Below are positions 28,014 through 39,900 of a stretch of 64,000 bases of DNA, piece by piece; position 1 is the first letter of the stretch, and every line of letters begins with the position of its first letter. This DNA is from Coffea arabica (lineage: Eukaryota; Streptophyta; Magnoliopsida; Gentianales; Rubiaceae). The notes below the pieces were generated by a model, which did no database searches, was not told the origin of the DNA, and saw only the letters and a list, made by a program, of their open reading frames with translations. Where the stretch lies: positions 18,167,557 through 18,231,556 of the forward strand of contig NC_092320.1 in the NCBI RefSeq assembly GCF_036785885.1. Direction: 5' to 3'. Made by a program: the position numbers and the translations under genes.

Positions 28014-29944
28014 AGGAAAAAATGGTTGGATGGTATCGGGAAAGAAGAGGAAGGAGCGTAAGTAAAAGGGTCAAGTTCGAGTCCTTATTTCACTACTAAA
28101 AAAGAAATCTTGTCAATCACCCATGCATGGTTGTCAAAATATTTCAAAACTTGGTTTTGTGCACTGAAATTATCTTTTATTGTAATAATTCACAGATTTA
28201 ACTTCTAAATATATATCGTTTTTACATTTTTCTTTATTTTACCTTCTTTATCTCTTGCGGAGGTTGTTGCGCTTGAGATACACAATTACGCTCACCTTTG
28301 AAGTATTTTTGGTATTTCTCAGAAATCTTGCTCACATGCTATCTAAAGTTTCATTTTACCAACTGCACTTCTTTTATTTTGTCATTTCAAATTTGCATCA
28401 GAGAGTTTCTGAGAAATGACAGAAGTTCCCCTAGATAAATTATTGGTGCCATTGATGCACTTTACCCTTCTTTGATTTTACGTTTTCCCTTTCCAAATCG
28501 TTGTTTTTGTGCAAACAATTGGAGAAGGCATCAAGATAGTGAAAGAGAATATCATAAGCGCTATATTTTTTCAAGTAAAAACTGCAATCATTTCATTGAA
28601 GGATGACGAGAAGTTCTTCCACATATCCTTCTACAAGCTGAAACTAGCAAGTTTGCACTGCACATTTAAAATCATTTTGCAGTCAGTGATTTTTAAGCAC
28701 GCAATTATATTGTAGCAATAACACAAAATGCAAACTCTAATCGCTCCCAATTTGAGCATCCTATTATCAATTCTTACACTTCTTGAAAATTACATTATAT
28801 CTATGGTTTCTAGTTGAAGTTCGTTAGTTGCATTTAAAAAGTTATATATAGCTGTATCACTATTCTCAATCCAAGTGATATTCATGTATATATGTTTTGA
28901 GATGGGCATCAAATGAATGCCTTAAGGGTTGGCTAAGTGCAATAATTTTATGTGATTTTGTGACTTTGCATCAATATTGAGAACATTACGAACTTGACAT
29001 TTTCTTTCAGCATTTTCACTAGAACAGTATCTGATTAACATGCCTAAGTAGCTAGTACTAAAACTTGCATTTTTTTTTTTTAAGAACTAAAACTTGCATT
29101 TTACAGTCAGGAAGTGGATTGAATGTTTCAGAAGGGAAAGCAAGGAAGTGTTAGATGATGGGCTATCAAAATTTGTCAAAACTTCTGCAAACCTATTTGG
29201 ACTAGTCTATTCCCTGTGAGGACATGACTTGTCATGACATAGGACATCATGTGTCTTGACCACTGCACCAACCTTAAAAGCATGCAGGCTTTGTATTCTG
29301 TCATTTGAGAAAAAAAGATTTGGACACAGAACTTGAATGAATGAGGTAATAACACAAGTTCCACAGCATGAGTCATGCTGAAAAATGTGTATTGTAGAAC
29401 TTTTTTTTTTTTTTTTTAATAAAAAAGAGCTCTGATGACATCCTAAATTTACTTGTGAATTCCTCAGGATATTATATATGCTCAAAAAGAAAATAATGTA
29501 CATATGAACAATATATAAATGGGTTGATTTCTTTTCTTTTTCTTTTTTCTACATGCTTACATATAGTCTTGAAGAGTCTAAGAATAGGAGATGTCTTTGG
29601 ACATAAAAGCGAAACTCAACATTTACTTATATGTGATGGTTTTGATTAATTACCCAGAGAAATATTTCTCAGATGACTAGTTTCTCCATAGGCATGTTTC
29701 TGTATTCCATTTTCGAAGATACATTTATCAAAGTAAAGATAACCAGATCAGAAAGTAAGTTCCTGCATGAGAATGAGATGATGTTAATTGCTTTTTTTGG
29801 CTTTGGAAAATCACGAGGGCTCGAAACCATACGATCAAGACGGCTAATGTGTATATATTGTTAAGTAATAGTACTTTTATGAAATAGAACTTTCGTGGAG
29901 TCAATTTAAAACCCAAATTAAAAACACAAACTTGTGTAGATGCA

Positions 29945-30662
29945 GAAAACTCTTTTTTTGTTACGTAGATATCATGCAAGTTCTTTAGTGTCTACATCCA
30001 ACTCTTCAGTCTAATTTATCCACCTTTGGTAGAGAACATGAGAATGGCTCTACCAAGCACAAAACTTTTTGTTTTTTCAAGACTTTTGGTTTTAGTGAAG
30101 ATGGAGAAAATCTGGAATGAGTAAAAACAAGCCTTTTTAGAAACCGGCCCCATACGAGGGTTCAACATCACTGTACCTAAGTGGTTAGGATTTAGTTGTT
30201 TATATATGATGAAGCATTATGTCTTATATTAATTACCATTTTAGAGAAGAAAAATAACTAGAAATATCAATGATGAGTAAAAGTAAGGGGGTTTTGAATA
30301 TTTGAGTTATAAACTATCATTTTTATTTTCTAACAATCAGAAGCAAATTATATTTGTGGATTGTTTTGGGGGTGGAGCAAATTAAAAGTAACATTGTGGT
30401 AATCAATTATCTTATACTAGCAAATTTTTTTTTTCTTCATTTGTTTGTCAGTTATAGCAATAATAGAATGAGGAAAAAAGTTTTATGCTAGCATTACTTA
30501 AATGGAACTAATGAGGAATAATTGATGCAGCCAGAAATGAGAGTTATACCAAATACAATGTAGTCAAAAGTTAATTGCCAAATTGGGGTTACTTTCTGCC
30601 AAACAATCTTTCACTAAATTGGTCCTCCAAAAAGAATAGCTAATTTGGCAATTTGAGTGTGA
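29945..30662 (+). repeat. Left arm of a long inverted repeat
   Basis: This segment matches the reverse complement of 33118-33915 in the same order over its whole length. Paired blocks include 'cacctttggtagag' with 'catgagaatggctctacc' (30020-30055), 'gagaaaatctggaatgagta' (30106-30125), 'cctaagtggttagga' (30176-30190), 'gtaatcaatt' with 'atactagcaaa' (30399-30424) and 'gaatagctaatttggca' (30635-30651). Small gaps distinguish the arms and they look old. No coding domain is seen. Confidence 0.7.
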
Positions 30663-30787
30663 CCCTTAGAATATGAATCAGGAACATAATATTCAACACC
30701 ATTTCCAATTGATTTTTGATGCAGTTGATGTTGCTTCATGAATTACAGTTCTAATGAAGGAGTCAATTTTTACTTCGATACAATTAA

Positions 30788-31451
30788 GGGTTTGTTTGAT
30801 AACATTAAAAAGTGCTGAAACTAAATTTTTTCAGACATTCAAATGTTTTGAGTGTTTGATAAATGAAAATCCATCTGTTGAACTTGTTAAGCAGTGCTGA
30901 AATTGTGTGTATTTTTTTCAGCACAAGAATCCTAACTGAATGCTTAATTCTGATAAGAATTAATAGAATTACTTCAACTACCTTATCTTATCTATCAAAT
31001 CTACCCTTGTTTGTTAATTATGTTCAAAATTCTTATCTAATTAAACAACCTGATATTCTCTATCTAAGGGTTTTCTATTTCTCTTTTCTCCTTTGTTTAA
31101 TGACTTTCACATCTTCGCCATACTCCTTATATAATATATTTCATCTTTTATATTAATTTGATTTAAAAATAAATATTGTGGTTTACATACCTAACAATAA
31201 TTTTAAAATAATTAATTTATAGGTTCTATTTCTTTTTTGGATGAAAACATATAAGGGCAAAATTGTCAAATTTAACTTATTAAGCATTCAGTTATAAATG
31301 TTTATCAAACAGTATAAATAGGTTTAACATTAAAATTCAGACATTTATATATTTCATTTCAGTGCTTAAAATTCAGCAAATTAATTGTTTTAGTATTCAG
31401 ATTTCAGAATTCAGACTTCAGAATTCAGATTCAGTTTTATCAAACGGAACA
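30788..31451. mobile_element. DNA element/MITE, 'tgtttgataa' termini (copy 2, expanded)
   Basis: It starts 'gggtttgtttgataac' and ends 'ttttatcaaacggaaca'. Near both ends it repeats 'cagatttcag / attcag' motifs, as in the copies at 6190 and 35711. A second internal 'tttatcaaacagt' near 31303 suggests a nested or partly duplicated element. It sits in the spacer between the two arms of the long inverted repeat. Confidence 0.5.
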
Positions 31452-32433
31452 TAAGTATGCATTTCTTGTGCATGTATTAATCAGTCTCGTATCAAACCAG
31501 TTGAAATGTCCCATGCTTATCTTATTTTCATGTTTTCAGTCTGTTTTTCTTGCAATGAAAGATTGAAAATCATTATGTGATCTATATTATTCGTTTTTAG
31601 AATTAATAAACAATCCGGAACATACACAATAATGAATTCCAGAGTTTTCGTGAAAGTTATAAACAAACACCAAACTTTCTTATTTACTACAAAAATTACA
31701 TAAATATATTGATTCCAAGCTTTAATTCTTGCAGGGTTGCACCGCACTTGCGTTATATATATCTAGCATCAGATTTCATATTTTATTTCCGCTTTAACTA
31801 TTGTAATTTCTAAAAGCAACAAGAATACAACCAACAGCACCAAACATAGAATAATTGAACCGCCTGATCTGACTATACAAAGATAGTAGTCAATATGTAC
31901 CTAACAAACCAACTTTCTTGCAGCAATGTTCTTCAGTCATTTTGAAACATGTGAATTTCATGGATCAGATCAAATAAAAAATATAATAATAATAATAGAT
32001 GAATAAATACATTTAAGCAATCAAGCATCAAATGTCTCATCTCCAGCTAGCTAAGGTACACTAATGCCTAAACTACACAAATTCTCCAAAAAGCAAAAAG
32101 ACTCATGTTCGGTATCTTTTTTATCTATCAATCGTGAAGTTAATATCTTAAGACACGCACAAGATGAAATATCCCGGATCGAATGTTCTAGGGTTTTATT
32201 TACCATACCTCAAGCTCATGTCAAGTAATTCAGCCTCTTGTCCAATATCAAGTCCCGTGTAAGAGGAGGTGTTAAAAGTCGACAAAATACCCCATATCAA
32301 TTTGTCAAAGAATTATAGCTAGGCATCATATCAATAAGATTTTGAACCACTCAACTCATTATAAGTTCGTTAACAGATGAACGCAGTCAAGCTATTTATC
32401 AAACCCTTTTTAATGTGTCAATCATGTGTGTGT

Positions 32434-32470
32434 ATATATATATATATATACATACACGCACACACAGAGA
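32434..32470. repeat. (TA)n/(AC)n/(GA)n compound microsatellite
   Basis: 'tatata' runs pass into 'cacacaca' and then 'gagaga' within about 40 bases. A related 'cacacgcacacgca' tract lies near 32641. Confidence 0.6.
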
Positions 32471-33117
32471 GAGATCATGAAGTTAGTATCTAAAGGTATG
32501 AACAAGATAAGCCTATGCTGATTCATAGTTCAGGAAAAGGTGTCCTCAGAAAATGGCTTTTTCAAGGGCACGCTTGAAAGAACCCTTGCCTCAACAAGTC
32601 GTTGTTTCAGGACTTTCGGTGGCCAATCTCCCATAAACGCACACACGCACACGCATAGATGTGTAGATCTGCTGATGAGTAGTCGTTGTCTTTCCACATC
32701 AATATCTGAAGAAATGCAAAGACGACCATGTGCTTCACTTCATATAATATTAGCAATCCTTTTCCTTAGCCTAGATACCTTAGATAGGTTTAGGTTCAAT
32801 GATTCTTGTCGGAACAGTTCTTGAGACTTGAATGATATGTATGCAAACTAAAAGCTGTAATCAGTTTTGATGCTTCAATATTGCAAAATCATGCTACTCC
32901 TGCTAAAGGAATTTAGAGGACTTTTTACATGCAAGTGGGGGAACCCAAATGTGAAGCTCTGCATGCAGAAGAAGACATTCTGCATTGTGCTTAATAATTG
33001 AGAACAAAAGATTTCTTTTTTGGTTTTTTAATGGTTTTATCATTTTAAGTAGTTCAATATTAATTTCTATTCTCTTCTATTTCCTGCAGGTAGCCTAATG
33101 TCGATGCATGGAGCAAT

Positions 33118-33915
33118 CACTCAAAATGCCAAATTAGCTATTCATTGTGGAGGATCCATCTAATGAAAATTCTTTGGCTAAATACAATCCCCCAAATTGG
33201 CAAGTAGCTTCAAAGTACATTGTCAGTGATCTAAAATAATTTTCTCATTCAATTATTGTTGCTCTAACTGGCAAATAATGAATGAAAAACAATGGACTTT
33301 GCTAGTATAATACAATTGATTACCTCAATGTCACTTCTTTCAATTTGCTTGCTTCTTTTTGGAAGAGAACAAAATTGCTATATAGTTTACACTTGAAATG
33401 CTCAAAATCCCTTACTTTTTACTCATCGTTGGATACTTTCCAATTATCTTTAATTCCTCAACAGTAATATAAGACAGAATACTGCTTCATCATCTACAAA
33501 CATCAAAGTTCTAACCACTTAGGCAAAGTGGTATTGAACCCTTGTCTAGTACTGGTTCTGAACGGTTCAATTACAAAAAGCGATTAAGAAAGTATTATGA
33601 GATGATTATGGGATAAATACAAATATAGGAATATTTAAAAAAGGCAGGAGATGGTCATATACCTTACGTGTAGAATGTCATATTCTGGTTCTTAAAAACA
33701 TTTTTTTTTGGGTTGTTAAAAACATATGTTTTTACTCATTCCAGATTTTCTCAATCATGACTAAAAACAAAAAGTCTTGAAATACTAACAAAAATTTTGG
33801 TGCCTGCAGGTAGAGCCATTCTCATGTGCTCTACCAAAGGTGCATAGAATAGACTGAAAAGTTGGAGGTGCATTATTAAAGAAGTTGCATGATGTATACG
33901 TAAGTTTCTGTTTTA
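33118..33915 (-). repeat. Right arm of the long inverted repeat
   Basis: Reverse-complement partner of 29945-30662, beginning at 'cactcaaaatgccaaattagct' (given in parts) and running past 'ctaccaaaggtgcat' and 'ttgcatgatgtatacgtaa'. It contains small extra insertions relative to the left arm, for example around 33660-33720. The arms enclose about 2.45 kb, giving a total structure of about 3.97 kb. Confidence 0.7.
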
Positions 33916-35032
33916 TTGTGTGTTTTATAAATATATTTGAGTTGTTTGTATTTTGTTCATTCGATCAATTTGCTAAATTTTATGGGCTCTTTGAATATCA
34001 GATGGATAAAGCATCGCCATATGCTTCTTTCTACATGGAAGTTTATATTTTTGAGTGATTTCTATGAACTGTATTTTCTCTTCTTGATACTGATAGGCTG
34101 AAAATCTGAAATATATAAGAACCATTGACCAATATTTACGTATGCAATGACAATGCATATGATTCACGTTATGTCAAAAAAGTTGCACACCTAATTTGCA
34201 AGTACATTTTTTTTCCATCTTTTCAATGGACACATTTCACTTGGTACTCGAAGTTGATCTCATGTGGTTTTTGCTGCCTTTATGCATCCAGAAGCAAATT
34301 TGAAGGGGCTATTCTTGGTGCATTTGACGCTTGATGCACCTTTAATACACTCAACAAGAAGTCACTAAATCTTGCCCAGTGCATTGAATCAAGACCACTG
34401 TTATCAGTTGTCTGCAAAAAGATTTTTTGTTCATTTTTCCTTCAACCAAGATAATATCGTGTCTACAAAGAAGGAATGGAGAAGGGGAATTCTTTCTAAT
34501 GGCAAACACGAGTAGACACCTTGAAAGTTGAGGAGAGAACCAATCTTGGGGTTCAATCAAACAGCACCACCACTGGCCTTCTTGTAGCTGTGTAACTAAC
34601 AAAAACTGTATAATTAGTATGGTAGTTTGTGAAGTTTGAAACGTGAAAGGAAATCCCAAAAGGTCTGAGAGGACTGGAATTTGGTTGAAGTTAGTTGGTG
34701 GAGAACATGTTATGGGCCATGCAATTGAGTCAGGTCTGACAGCAAATTGGAGGCAAACATCTGACAAGATGAGCTTTGGAGGGGGGGCTTCAAGCTGTGC
34801 TCGGAATTTTGCCACTTGGAAGCATAATATTGGGATTCTTGGTTTATACTTGACACCCTCTGTTTTTGTTTTGTCAGAAGAGTAATGAAGACTAGAGAGC
34901 AAAAGGAATTGGAAGCTTATGTAGCACTTGACTTTCCCCATCAAGAAAGTAGGTAGCTGTCTTCAAAGATGCCGAGGAGGGGTAACAAGGACTGCGGGTG
35001 GAACCATTCCAAACAATTGAGGGTAAAATTTC

Positions 35033-35178
35033 GTGTTTGGATTGCTATTTTTTAGAATTTTTATAAAAAAAATATATACTATAATAATTTGATACACGTG
35101 AAATAAAAAGGTGATTAAAAAATATTTTTTCGAAAAACATAAAAAATCGTTTAGTAGAAAACTCCAATCCAAAGCACC
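35033..35178. mobile_element. MITE with 'gtgtttggattg / caatccaaagcac' terminal inverted repeats
   Basis: The 146-bp element starts 'gtgtttggattgct' and ends 'ctccaatccaaagcac', a clear imperfect inverted repeat. The interior has 'actataataatttgataca' and 'aaaaaggtgattaaaaaata', shared with other copies in the window. Target duplication was not resolved; a hAT affiliation is a guess. Confidence 0.6.
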
Positions 35179-35710
35179 ACCTAAATTTTGAACTAAAATT
35201 TACCCTTAATTAATTCTGATAATAGATGCACATCGTTTTGACACACTTATCAGATTTAAGTGATAGGGTTACAAAAGTTACTTATTGTACAAGTGGTTTA
35301 TGTTATAATGGTAAATGTACAGTTTATAATTTGTTAGACACGGTATAATTCAGGAGAGTTTGCAGCCCCTTGTTTCTTGAGGATATTTGAGGAAGTATAG
35401 GCTGGGGTGTTGGTGGAGATTTGGATTTCTTAAAATAGTTTCACTTTTGACCCTATGTTTAGCTTTACACATTTTTAGTCATTAACCTTGTGTGCATGTT
35501 CTACTTTAGCCCCTCATTTTTTACTTTGGCACATTTTGGCCCCCTACGGTTCAATAATTTGCAATTTAAGTATGCTGTTAGTTGTCCCAAAATAACAATT
35601 TTATAGATCAAAAAGTGATTAAAATTAGTGATACGTAAACACAAGAGACAAAACAGGATAAACGGAAACTGCAGGGACCTGAAATTTTTATGAGACATAT
35701 GAGATTAAGA

Positions 35711-36004
35711 TCCTGTTTGATAACCCAATTCAGCACTTAAATTTAATAGATTTAGATCTTAATATATTCAGACCGTTTGATAACCAAAAATTAAACATAT
35801 GAATTAATTAAGTGACATTAAATTTTCTAGACAAAACTTGCTCCCAAGATTAAGTGATAAGCTATTCACTTATTACTGAATGTGACGTGCATTCAAATGT
35901 ATTAAATTTAATACTTAACAATTCAAAAATTTAATGAATTCAAATTTCAGATTTCAGATTTTAGATTTCAATTTTCAAACTATTGTTTTATCAAATGCAG
36001 CCTA
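35711..36004. mobile_element. MITE, 'tgtttgataa' termini (copy 3)
   Basis: It starts 'tcctgtttgataaccca' and ends 'ttttatcaaatgcagcct'. It is strongly similar in order and content to 6190-6504, including 'cttaatatattcagac', 'attaagtgaca' and 'gattaagtgataag'. Confidence 0.55.
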
Positions 36005-36967
36005 AATTGAGGATGCTAGTACCAAACATGTAAGGCGGTTCACGAATTAGCACCAAATTTTTCTTCATTTTTCCCAGCTTAAGGACTAACTAAGACACGT
36101 AAACGCGAGAGCGACCCAAGGACGAACTAGCTCAATCAAACATGAACAATCTCGGCCCAACTAAGACGGTCCCCTTGGGCTGCTTTGCTGCAAATTTTTC
36201 TAGGTTTTCTAGCATTAGAATAAATAAAATAATTGTTGAATAAATCTAATTATTAGAAAATTTGTTAGAATTTTCAAAACTTTGTTGAGATTGTTTAGGA
36301 GATTTGTTAACAAGTATTTTTCAGTTAAATTTTGGCAAGAGATATTTGTGATTAATTTGTATCCTACCTCTCTGTGAAAGGAAAAAATTGACGAATGAAA
36401 AGTAAGTTCATTTTTTATTTTAATAACATTGCCTAAGACGTTGTTTCTTAGTTTATACCTTAAAAACCAACCCGTTCGCTCATCTATGTTGACATTTTTG
36501 CTCAAAAACACAAGTTCACACAACCACGATCCCCCCAAACGCCCCCCCCCCCTCTCTTCCTTCTCAAAAACCAAAAAACCAACCAAACCATAAATAAATA
36601 AATAAACACTGATTTGAATTTCATTCTTGAGCCCAAAAGCTGGTAGAAACAATACTTGTTTTGAGCAAGAAGTTCCCAAAATCACAAGCACATACCTAGA
36701 TAATGTGAAGATGATATTATAATGAGATAGCACAAAAAAAAACATAGCAAGTAAACTGTTTATTTTACTTTAACTTACACTATCACACATTCACAAAGCC
36801 AACAGCAATTCTACAAGTAATCCAATCTATCCAATTATTTAGTTGGTTGTATTGCTATATATAAAGCCTAGCCTTCGCTTATAAATCCAACCTCACATAC
36901 GAAGCACTAGACAAAAAATGTTCAAAACGAAATTAAGAATCAATTTGACCTTCTGGGAATCTTCTTA

Positions 36968-39900
36968 TCATGACCGGACAGCAGCAGACAACTTCTTCTT
37001 TGGTGGTGGGTTACCGCCAGAAATCATCACATAGGCGTAGAAGCACAGCATTGCAGCACTGTAGCAAATGAAGAGCAAAATAACCACCATCACCAGAAGT
37101 AGCAGAGTTGATGCAGCAGCACCATTGATTAATAAAAAGGCCGTTCAAAGAATAGCTAACATTTGGAAGAAAGGGGATTCATCGTCGTACCTAATTGCAG
37201 CATAAAAGCCGGAGGGAAATAGCTTTTGTGTCTGTATCAAACAGCAGCAGCATTTTACGTTGAAGTCCAAATTAACGAATGCAACAAATGAATAACAAAC
37301 TAGAAAGTTTTTATAATACCAATGAGTATGTCTGAGTGTTCTTCCGTATGAGGACTGCAGCAAGCACTGCGATGCATAAACCAATGAAAGAATTAAAGTA
37401 TAGATAAAGCAATTTCAAACTAGACAAGAAAAAAAAAATGCTTCACATCCTCCAAACACAGTATCAACAGCGCGCGCGTGCACGTTGGGGCCAGGGGGAC
37501 TAGCATCTTTTGGGTTGTGCGCAAGTTAAGCAAACTGCTTCTTCTAAAAATAGGAAAAAATCAACTTTTCGGCTTGAATTTTGACAAGCAGCTGTTAACA
37601 CTTGACTGTTATCAGCCATTCTAAAATACATCGTGGCTCAGAGGTAATGACCAGACATCAAGTAGCCTCATATGAATGCATGCACATAAAGGAGGTAGCT
37701 TTAGAATTCCACAACTGTTACAAGGTATCTCTTTTTAAAAGTCAGCCACTGCAAAATAATGTTCAGAATTCTAATGCACAAGGCAAACTTTGAGAAAAAG
37801 ACACTCTGTCAGGGATAGAAAGTAAGAAACTTTATGACCAAGGATAAAAAATTCATGCCAGAAATAAGCTGATGCAAGCTTCACTATGCCGTATGAAGTC
37901 AGAAATGGGAGGCAAATATTGAAGAAACCTTGATAATGAAGATCAAAGCACAGATCAGTGTTGCCAAATAAGAATAATTGTATTACTGTCCACAAGTCCT
38001 GTGAAAGACTGAAAAGGAGGAAGTATTCAATGCCAGCCTAATTGCCATAAAACTATCTACAATTTGTGTTCTATTACAAACTAAATATTTTGCTAAAATG
38101 ATGCATTTGTTCATGATAGAGTAACTGTAAACAGTCCGGTTATATGATATATCATCTACAAGATAAGACCATCAACAGCATTAGCACCGCAAATACAAAG
38201 ATCTGTCTGGCTTTCCCTTTTCTCGGCTGTGGCATTAAGTTCCCTAACAACCAAAAAGCATGTCTTTCATTTTACTACACAAGTAGCACAAGAAACAACC
38301 TGTAGAGCTCACATTATTCCATCAATAACTTACAAAAACCTATTAAGGAAATGCTGGGTTTCATAACATCCGACAAGCTGACCAAACATAAAATCTATGC
38401 AGGATCTTATGCCCATTGCCAGCTTTTTAACATTTTTGACTGAAAAGATTGTATGGTTCCCAAATATACTCTATTTTTATTTTTAGAAGGGCAAAATGCC
38501 CAAGAACCCTTCTTTCCCACTTACAATAAATTTTTCAACTCATTCTTACTAACTGCAAATCCTCTAGGCATACCCAAAATAAAAAATTTCATTCATGATA
38601 AGGAACTAAACATCATTTTTTTGTATTCAACTTGACTATAGTAGATAGACATGATTCTGAACTCTTCACTATGGCAGACTATGCTTTTGTCAAATTTGCA
38701 CGATAATTGTACATTATTTTAGAATCTAAATAAAATAAATTTATTCTCAAAATTTGTTATACCAATTCTATACTGATAGAGACTTAAAATAACAAATTGC
38801 AACAAAAGTTCAGCGCATCTTAGTTTGTTGAAGTAATAAATAAGTTACATTTGAATAAATTTACATGCCACTGTAAAATCATTTTTGAATTGACACTAAT
38901 AATTAATAAACCGATTAAAGATTAAAAGGCCAGTACTTTGAATCAAATTTGTATTGACACTAATAAATCAATTCAAGATTAAAAGGCCAGTACTTTGCTT
39001 TTAAATGCCCAAGCTTGAGAAGAAAAGAATAAACTAACCATTCAAACTTAAAATTCATTAAATCCCATTTCAGAAGAATAAGTACAATAATTGATCGTTA
39101 GAAAATTTAGAGATTTGCATGGAAAAGAAAATAATTGATTTAATAGAGATTATGCCCATTGCCAGCTTTTTAACATTTTTGACTGAAAAGATTGTATGGT
39201 TCCCAAATATACTCTATTTTTATTTTTAGAAGGGCAAAATGCCCAAGAACCCTTCTTTCCCACTTACAATAAATTTTTCAACTCATTCTTACTAACTGCA
39301 AATCCTCTAGGCATACCCAAAATAAAAAATTTCATTCATGATAAGGAACTAAACATCATTTTTTTGTATTCAACTTGACTATAGTAGATAGACATGATTC
39401 TGAACTCTTCACTATGGCAGACTATGCTTTTGTCAAATTTGCACGATAATTGTACATTATTTTAGAATCTAAATAAAATAAATTTATTCTCAAAATTTGT
39501 TATACCAATTCTATACTGATAGAGACTTAAAATAACAAATTGCAACAAAAGTTCAGCGCATCTTAGTTTGTTGAAGTAATAAATAAGTTACATTTGAATA
39601 AATTTACATGCCACTGTAAAATCATTTTTGAATTGACACTAATAATTAATAAACCGATTAAAGATTAAAAGGCCAGTACTTTGAATCAAATTTGTATTGA
39701 CACTAATAAATCAATTCAAGATTAAAAGGCCAGTACTTTGCTTTTAAATGCCCAAGCTTGAGAAGAAAAGAATAAACTAACCATTCAAACTTAAAATTCA
39801 TTAAATCCCATTTCAGAAGAATAAGTACAATAATTGATCGTTAGAAAATTTAGAGATTTGCATGGAAAAGAAAAATAATTGATTTAATATAGTCATGCGG

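Larger units (their letters stand above)
15340..29940. other. Gene-poor intergenic region
   Basis: AT-rich DNA with stop codons in all frames and only short open frames, none with a recognisable domain or a supported splice structure. It contains microsatellites, A/T homopolymers, a foldback at 20023-20184, a Stowaway MITE at 24614-24880 and a G-quadruplex motif at 27991-28013, each listed separately. Small RNAs or unknown short genes cannot be excluded by eye. Confidence 0.5.
33916..36967. other. Intergenic region downstream of FAX1
   Basis: No supported gene. Open frames on both strands overlap at 34351-34944, but neither has a recognisable domain. The area holds two MITE relics (35033-35178 and 35711-36004) and a 12-base C-run at about 36542. 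The part next to 36968 should contain the FAX1 3'UTR. Confidence 0.45.

Noticed and set aside
34351..34944. 197-codon - frame and overlapping 80-codon + frame
   Set aside because: Both strands are open over the same less AT-rich DNA. Neither encodes a recognisable domain or shows splice structure.
36215..36745. 176-codon - strand open frame
   Set aside because: Low-complexity, crossing a C12 run and A/T-rich DNA. It has no motif and lies just beyond the FAX1 3' end.
38453..39378. Two identical 60-codon + frames, suggesting a duplicated small gene
   Set aside because: They lie in a FAX1 intron and are identical only because the 743-bp unit is tandemly duplicated. No start context or domain.
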